Assembly (NCBI GenBank): GCA_014871385.1
Contig: CM026428.1
Coordinates: 2,676,776 to 2,740,775, forward strand
Length of the DNA stretch: 64,000 nt
Source of the DNA: Ceratodon purpureus
Taxonomy: Eukaryota > Streptophyta > Bryopsida > Pseudoditrichales > Ditrichaceae
Direction: 5' to 3'
This document shows, one piece after another, positions 60,428 to 64,000 of this stretch (the stretch's first letter is position 1; each line of letters opens with the position of its first letter). The position numbers and the translations under genes were made by a program. The notes beneath the pieces were generated by a model that was not told where the DNA came from, ran no database searches, and worked only from the letters and a program-made list of their open reading frames with translations.

Positions 60428-60445
60428 CGCTCTACCATTTGAGCT
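60428..60445 (-). repeat. LINE target site duplication, 5' side
   Basis: Identical to 52497-52514 over 18 bases; beyond it the flanks differ. Confidence 0.95.
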
Positions 60446-60453
60446 ACATCCCC

Positions 60454-61536
60454 AACCATGACTGCGGCGATTGTCGAAACCGTGAATCTCGGAACCCGGA
60501 AGCGATGCTCTGATACTGTGGGTTTTCGTAGCCATCAGTGGTCAAAATTGAAGACCTGACGTGAGAGCTGTGTCGGTTTCACTTACTCGCGAAGTGTTGT
60601 TTTTGGGACTTTTACTGCTTCCCACCTCGATGTGCACTGCCTCTGGATGTGCGAATTTACTATAATGTGGTTGTGAATCCACATGGAATTTCGAAGCACT
60701 CAATTTTGGTGAGGCTGAAGCACACAACAATGCCAAACAGATCAGTTTTATCTCTAAAAGAATTTTGCAACTCTGCCTCCACCCTAATTGTCCAAAATGA
60801 GCAGGAACGTCCATCCCAGTAACCCAATTAGAATCAATTGGAACTAAGACTATCATGTTGACGCCAGTTGACGCTTCCCACATGCTTCCCTGATTATCTA
60901 CTTGCGATTGGCATCGTACTGTGAGCGATGCAATTGTGACTCGAACAGAGCAGCGATTCCGAGAATCACCAAGTTGGCAGAATTGCAAAGACGATGTTAA
61001 CCAGGTTGCCAGTTGCGGGATAAGATCAATTGACCACAATTCTTTCGTGTCCGCGCCTGTTTTACTCTCCGCGATCGCCTTCGCCTGCATCTGCTCCCGT
61101 GAGTCTCTTGTAGTCAAGGTTATCCTGATCATGTCCCTCTCCTTGGCACTTGCAAAGTTTGGCCTGAGAGTCTGAACCTGGATATGACACGATTTTTGCT
61201 GTACCAGTAGGCTTGCCCGTGAAAGAAAGTCGAACCATGGCAGTAAGAATAGAAGCAAGCTCCAGCATCAACGCCACAATAACACCACGACTACCGTATG
61301 ATAGGGGGAAGCACCAGTAGAAAATATATAGAACAGCAACAAATCAAGATGGTGAGGAGCAGAATTCCGGGATTCCAGAACTCGCAAGAGATGTGGTGCA
61401 TGCTGATGAATGCCTCCAGAGCCATCAGTACTCAATATATACTGGTCGCTCGATACTCTGTAAAGACATCTTTGCAAAGAGTGTATACTGTGCATACATG
61501 TATAGAAGCGCATAATCTGATTGAAAGAAATAAATC
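60454..61536. other. Right-arm outer part, no recognised gene
   Basis: Inverted copy of the left-arm outer part, including the 238-codon frame (60542-61258, minus) that I do not accept as a gene. The deletion junction is at about 61512-61518. Confidence 0.5.
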
Positions 61537-62968
61537 CTTTCGTCGTCTTCCCCCGTCCCTGCTCTTAAATGCCACCCCGGCTACGCGGACAATTCTCACC
61601 TTCACCTCCACGACAACGGTTCCTCAACCCACTGAATTCACGAGCTTCCAGCCCTACAGGATATCCCTGCCTCTAACCCCTTTAAATATCTCCAGAATTT
61701 TAAATCTACACTGCATCAAAACGTGCAAGTCCAACTTAAAGATCTTATTCAAAACCATGGTAATCTCCTTGTCGTTACTTCACCTGCGTCCACATTATGC
61801 AGCACAAGTTGTCAATTTACTTAAGACTAGACACACAAGCACCTCTAGTCAAGGAAGAATAGAACAATAAAAAAACCCATGTGAGCGATTCCGAGAAACG
61901 CTAGTCAATCATGTTTAACACGAGACTGATCGAGATTGCATTTGTCGGTAAGTAGTGCCAAGGTTGCGGAGGTCTGCTCCGAGAATCGTGAAGCACGAGA
62001 GACTACAGCAGTCAGACGGAGAGGAACGACATACGCAGAGATGAAGTGGGTATGATGACGAGACTGCCTGTAGGTGTGCGAGTGGGAATTTAGAAAGGAA
62101 GCGCAACCAATACAGGTGTGGAAGGACAACATGAGCAATGTCGGAGCCTTCCATAAGCCCCCGTGGAGATGCTTAGATATTACAGACTATGTTAAGCGCC
62201 AAGCCCTACGTATGTTACGCAGCGAAACCCCACAAAGGTTGACACCTCTGTCGGCTGTGTTGTCAGCCAAAACTTATGAGGTTCTTGTTGGCACGAAACA
62301 TGCACCGAGCTCGGGGCTCTTGTGGTATGCTCGGAGTGGTGAAGCTGGTGATGGTTTGGCTTGCCAAGTTGCGTCTAGAACTTGATCCCGTGCACACCTC
62401 TTCATGGCCTGACAGTCGGCGAAACTCCAATCCAATCGCTCTCCTTCATCCCGGTAAGAAGTTGATCATAGAAAGTTGACCTGGTGTGATGTCAATATCC
62501 TGGATCTACTGTAACTTGTAAGTGTTCCCTAGTTTAGATGAACCGGCGTTCTCTGAAAAGGTCACGCTTTCGATGTGAAATATGCCGAGCTCATCAGCTG
62601 AGGCCTTAAAAGCTTTATTTTGGTGTAAAACGTTATGTTCTCCTGCAAGTCAAATTTTCTTCTGACGAGAACATGAAGAGAATTATTTACTGGATGAAGA
62701 TTAGAAATGAGAGGATAAATGCAATCTTGCACAATATTTTATGTTTACCCACTGTACAAATTTGAAAGAAATGCTCTGAAGTGCTGCAATTGCTTAATTA
62801 CGAAACTGTTAGATGCAACAGATTTTTCTAATACAATAACACTTATCCCTAGCAAAACTGGCCTTTAGAGTAAAGAGTCCTAACGTCCTAACATTTCCAA
62901 TGGAGCGTCCTAACGTCCTAACGAAGTACCGTAATAATCTGTTATACATGGTTCTCTACCTTCAACGT
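61537..62968. other. Region between the right arm and TYW2
   Basis: Even composition, no recognised gene. A 103-codon plus frame at 62074-62385 and minus frames at 61905-62154 conflict and match nothing I know. GTCCTAACGTCCTAAC occurs twice in tandem fashion at about 62877-62923, just past the TYW2 stop. Much of the last 450 bases may be TYW2 3' UTR. Confidence 0.45.
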
Positions 62969-63984
62969 TTAAGAGCATTGAACATCAGCCACTAAATGCC
63001 TTATATGAGGAGCATACCACTTCACACGCTCAAGGTGAACAACCTTGACTTCCCAATGTCTATCTGCATTTATCACCAACAATTTGTATGAGAAACAAGA
63101 AATCAGCTTGCAAAGAAGTTTTACAAACTCAGGCATCAGATAGGTCAGTAGTAGATGGCTACCTCACTATATAGCATGGTGTAGAAAAATCCATAGAAGT
63201 TTAAAATAGCGAGGAAGCAGTGCCTACCATGACTAATTGATAGTGTTCTAAGGGCAGCAACAAGATAATCCAACCACTGTGATTCACTCGTATCTTTCAC
63301 ATTCTCATGTACGTGAAGAATTCCTCCCCCTGGCCTGAGAACATAAAAGAGAAACTGTAAGTTTCAAAAATCTGTAATACTGATTATTAGTACAACTAGT
63401 ATAACTGGTCACTCGCTCACAGCAGAGTACGGTCCGGAATTTGCAATACAGAACTTCTTTAATTTGTACTCTTCTGTGAGATCAGAACCAAAATACGCTT
63501 GATTATCAGTATGCTAAGATTGACTGCATAAAATTAGCGCAATCTACATGCTAATCTTTCATTTAATCATTTCTGTGTAGCTGGCAATAAAACAAAACAA
63601 CCAACCTAAGAGCCTCGATAGCAGCGCCCCAACTGCCTTCGCTGGAGGGTAGGAGCCCCAAACATACCCTATCTGCCAGACCCTGTACCCATATATAATC
63701 CCAAGTCAGGCAGGAGAATATATTTTAATATAAATCTCACTCGAATCCTACGGACAAGTCTTCCAGTGTCATGAGAATCATAAGAATAACCATTGTATAT
63801 TTCAACAGGTCCACATTGCTTTGCCAAAGAGCACAGACAAGAGCATACCTTTGGTGCTGTCAATCGATTATCTCCTTCAAGGACAATGCAACGATTTTGT
63901 ACTCCATTGACCAGTAGATTGTGGCGAAGAGCTCCAATCGCATTGGGATTCCATTCACATGCGTACACTAATTTGGCTCCTCCC
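62969..63984 (-). CDS. TYW2: TYW2 tRNA-wybutosine aminocarboxypropyl transferase, 3' exons only
   Basis: Four exons on the minus strand by GT-AG and family similarity: 63984-63849, 63682-63606, 63334-63228, 63063-62969, ending in TAA. They read GGAKLVYACEWNPNAIGALR, GDNRLTAPK, then GLADRVCLGLLPSSEGSW, PGGGILHVHENVKD and the C-terminus HLERVKWYAPHIRHLVADVQ. This is the AdoMet-binding half of TYW2, which transfers the 3-amino-3-carboxypropyl group in making wybutosine at position 37 of tRNA-Phe. In plants TYW2 is usually the C-terminal part of a TYW2/3/4 fusion; the N-terminal parts would lie beyond the window edge. The longer open frame at 63669-63995 reads through the first intron and is not the true product. 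Confidence 0.9.
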
Positions 63985-64000
63985 CTGCGATGCAAATAAT

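Larger units (their letters stand above)
52450..60453 (-). pseudogene. tRNA-Ala(CGC) gene split by the LINE
   Basis: The right-arm counterpart of 38746-38818. Its nucleotides 1-26 lie at 60453-60428 and nucleotides 9-73 at 52514-52450, with 7.9 kb of LINE between. Nucleotides 9-26 (the D-arm and A box) are present on both sides as the target duplication. The anticodon half is intact but lacks the first eight acceptor bases, so it cannot fold as a tRNA. Confidence 0.95.
49062..61536 (-). repeat. Right arm of large inverted duplication (derived copy)
   Basis: An inverted copy of 37374-42206. It joins unrelated DNA abruptly at 49062 (next to ...TCCAACAT) and at 61536 (next to CTTTCGTCG). It lacks the 289 bases between two AAATTAT repeats of the left arm; the single mismatch I noticed (61517) lies at that junction. 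It has gained the LINE at 52515-60427. Confidence 0.95.

Noticed and set aside
63669-63995. 108-codon minus frame taken as a whole protein.
   Set aside because: Only the part before ...TAPK is coding. The rest is intron; the true protein continues in the exon at 63682.

Overview
This is nuclear DNA of a land plant. The evidence is a plant L1-type retrotransposon (ORF1 with a DUF4283-like region and CCHC knuckle; ORF2 with APE endonuclease, FADD reverse transcriptase and zf-RVT knuckle), an eight-exon aspartic protease of the plant APCB1-like group, the last exons of the plant TYW2 tRNA-wybutosine gene, GT-AG introns and many small inverted-repeat DNA transposons. A bryophyte or other seed-free plant is possible but is only my impression.

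Layout. Bases 1-27.9 kb are AT-rich and gene-poor. They hold at least eight TIR or fold-back elements and two decayed retroelement copies with an RNase H-like motif and an RPD...E region (11.6-15.4 kb and, inverted, 24.3-25.6 kb). Two MITEs are nested in the first copy. At 27.9-37.4 kb the GC content rises; the only fairly convincing gene is a small coiled-coil hypothetical protein at 29.1 kb.

From 37,374 to 61,536 the window is one large inverted duplication. The left arm (37,374-42,206) and right arm (49,062-61,536) look essentially identical once a 7.9-kb LINE, its target duplication and a 289-bp deletion in the right arm are allowed for; the lengths then agree exactly (4,833 bp). Each arm carries two convergent tRNA-Ala(CGC) genes and an old partial copy of the aspartic protease locus (promoter-side DNA plus part of exon 3). 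The intact protease gene (45,368-48,390) lies in the 6.9-kb spacer. The right arm therefore puts an antisense copy of exon 3 about 0.7 kb downstream of the gene.

The most remarkable object is the LINE at 52,515-60,427. Both ORFs are open. It sits inside a tRNA-Ala gene, directly after tRNA nucleotide 26, with an 18-bp target duplication covering the D-arm. Its own 5' end begins with nucleotides 1-26 of a different tRNA, which suggests its source copy was inserted at the same point in another tRNA gene. It has no poly(A) tail and ends in a short hairpin. This looks like a plant L1-type element that targets tRNA genes.

The window closes with the 3' exons of TYW2 on the minus strand (62,969-63,984).
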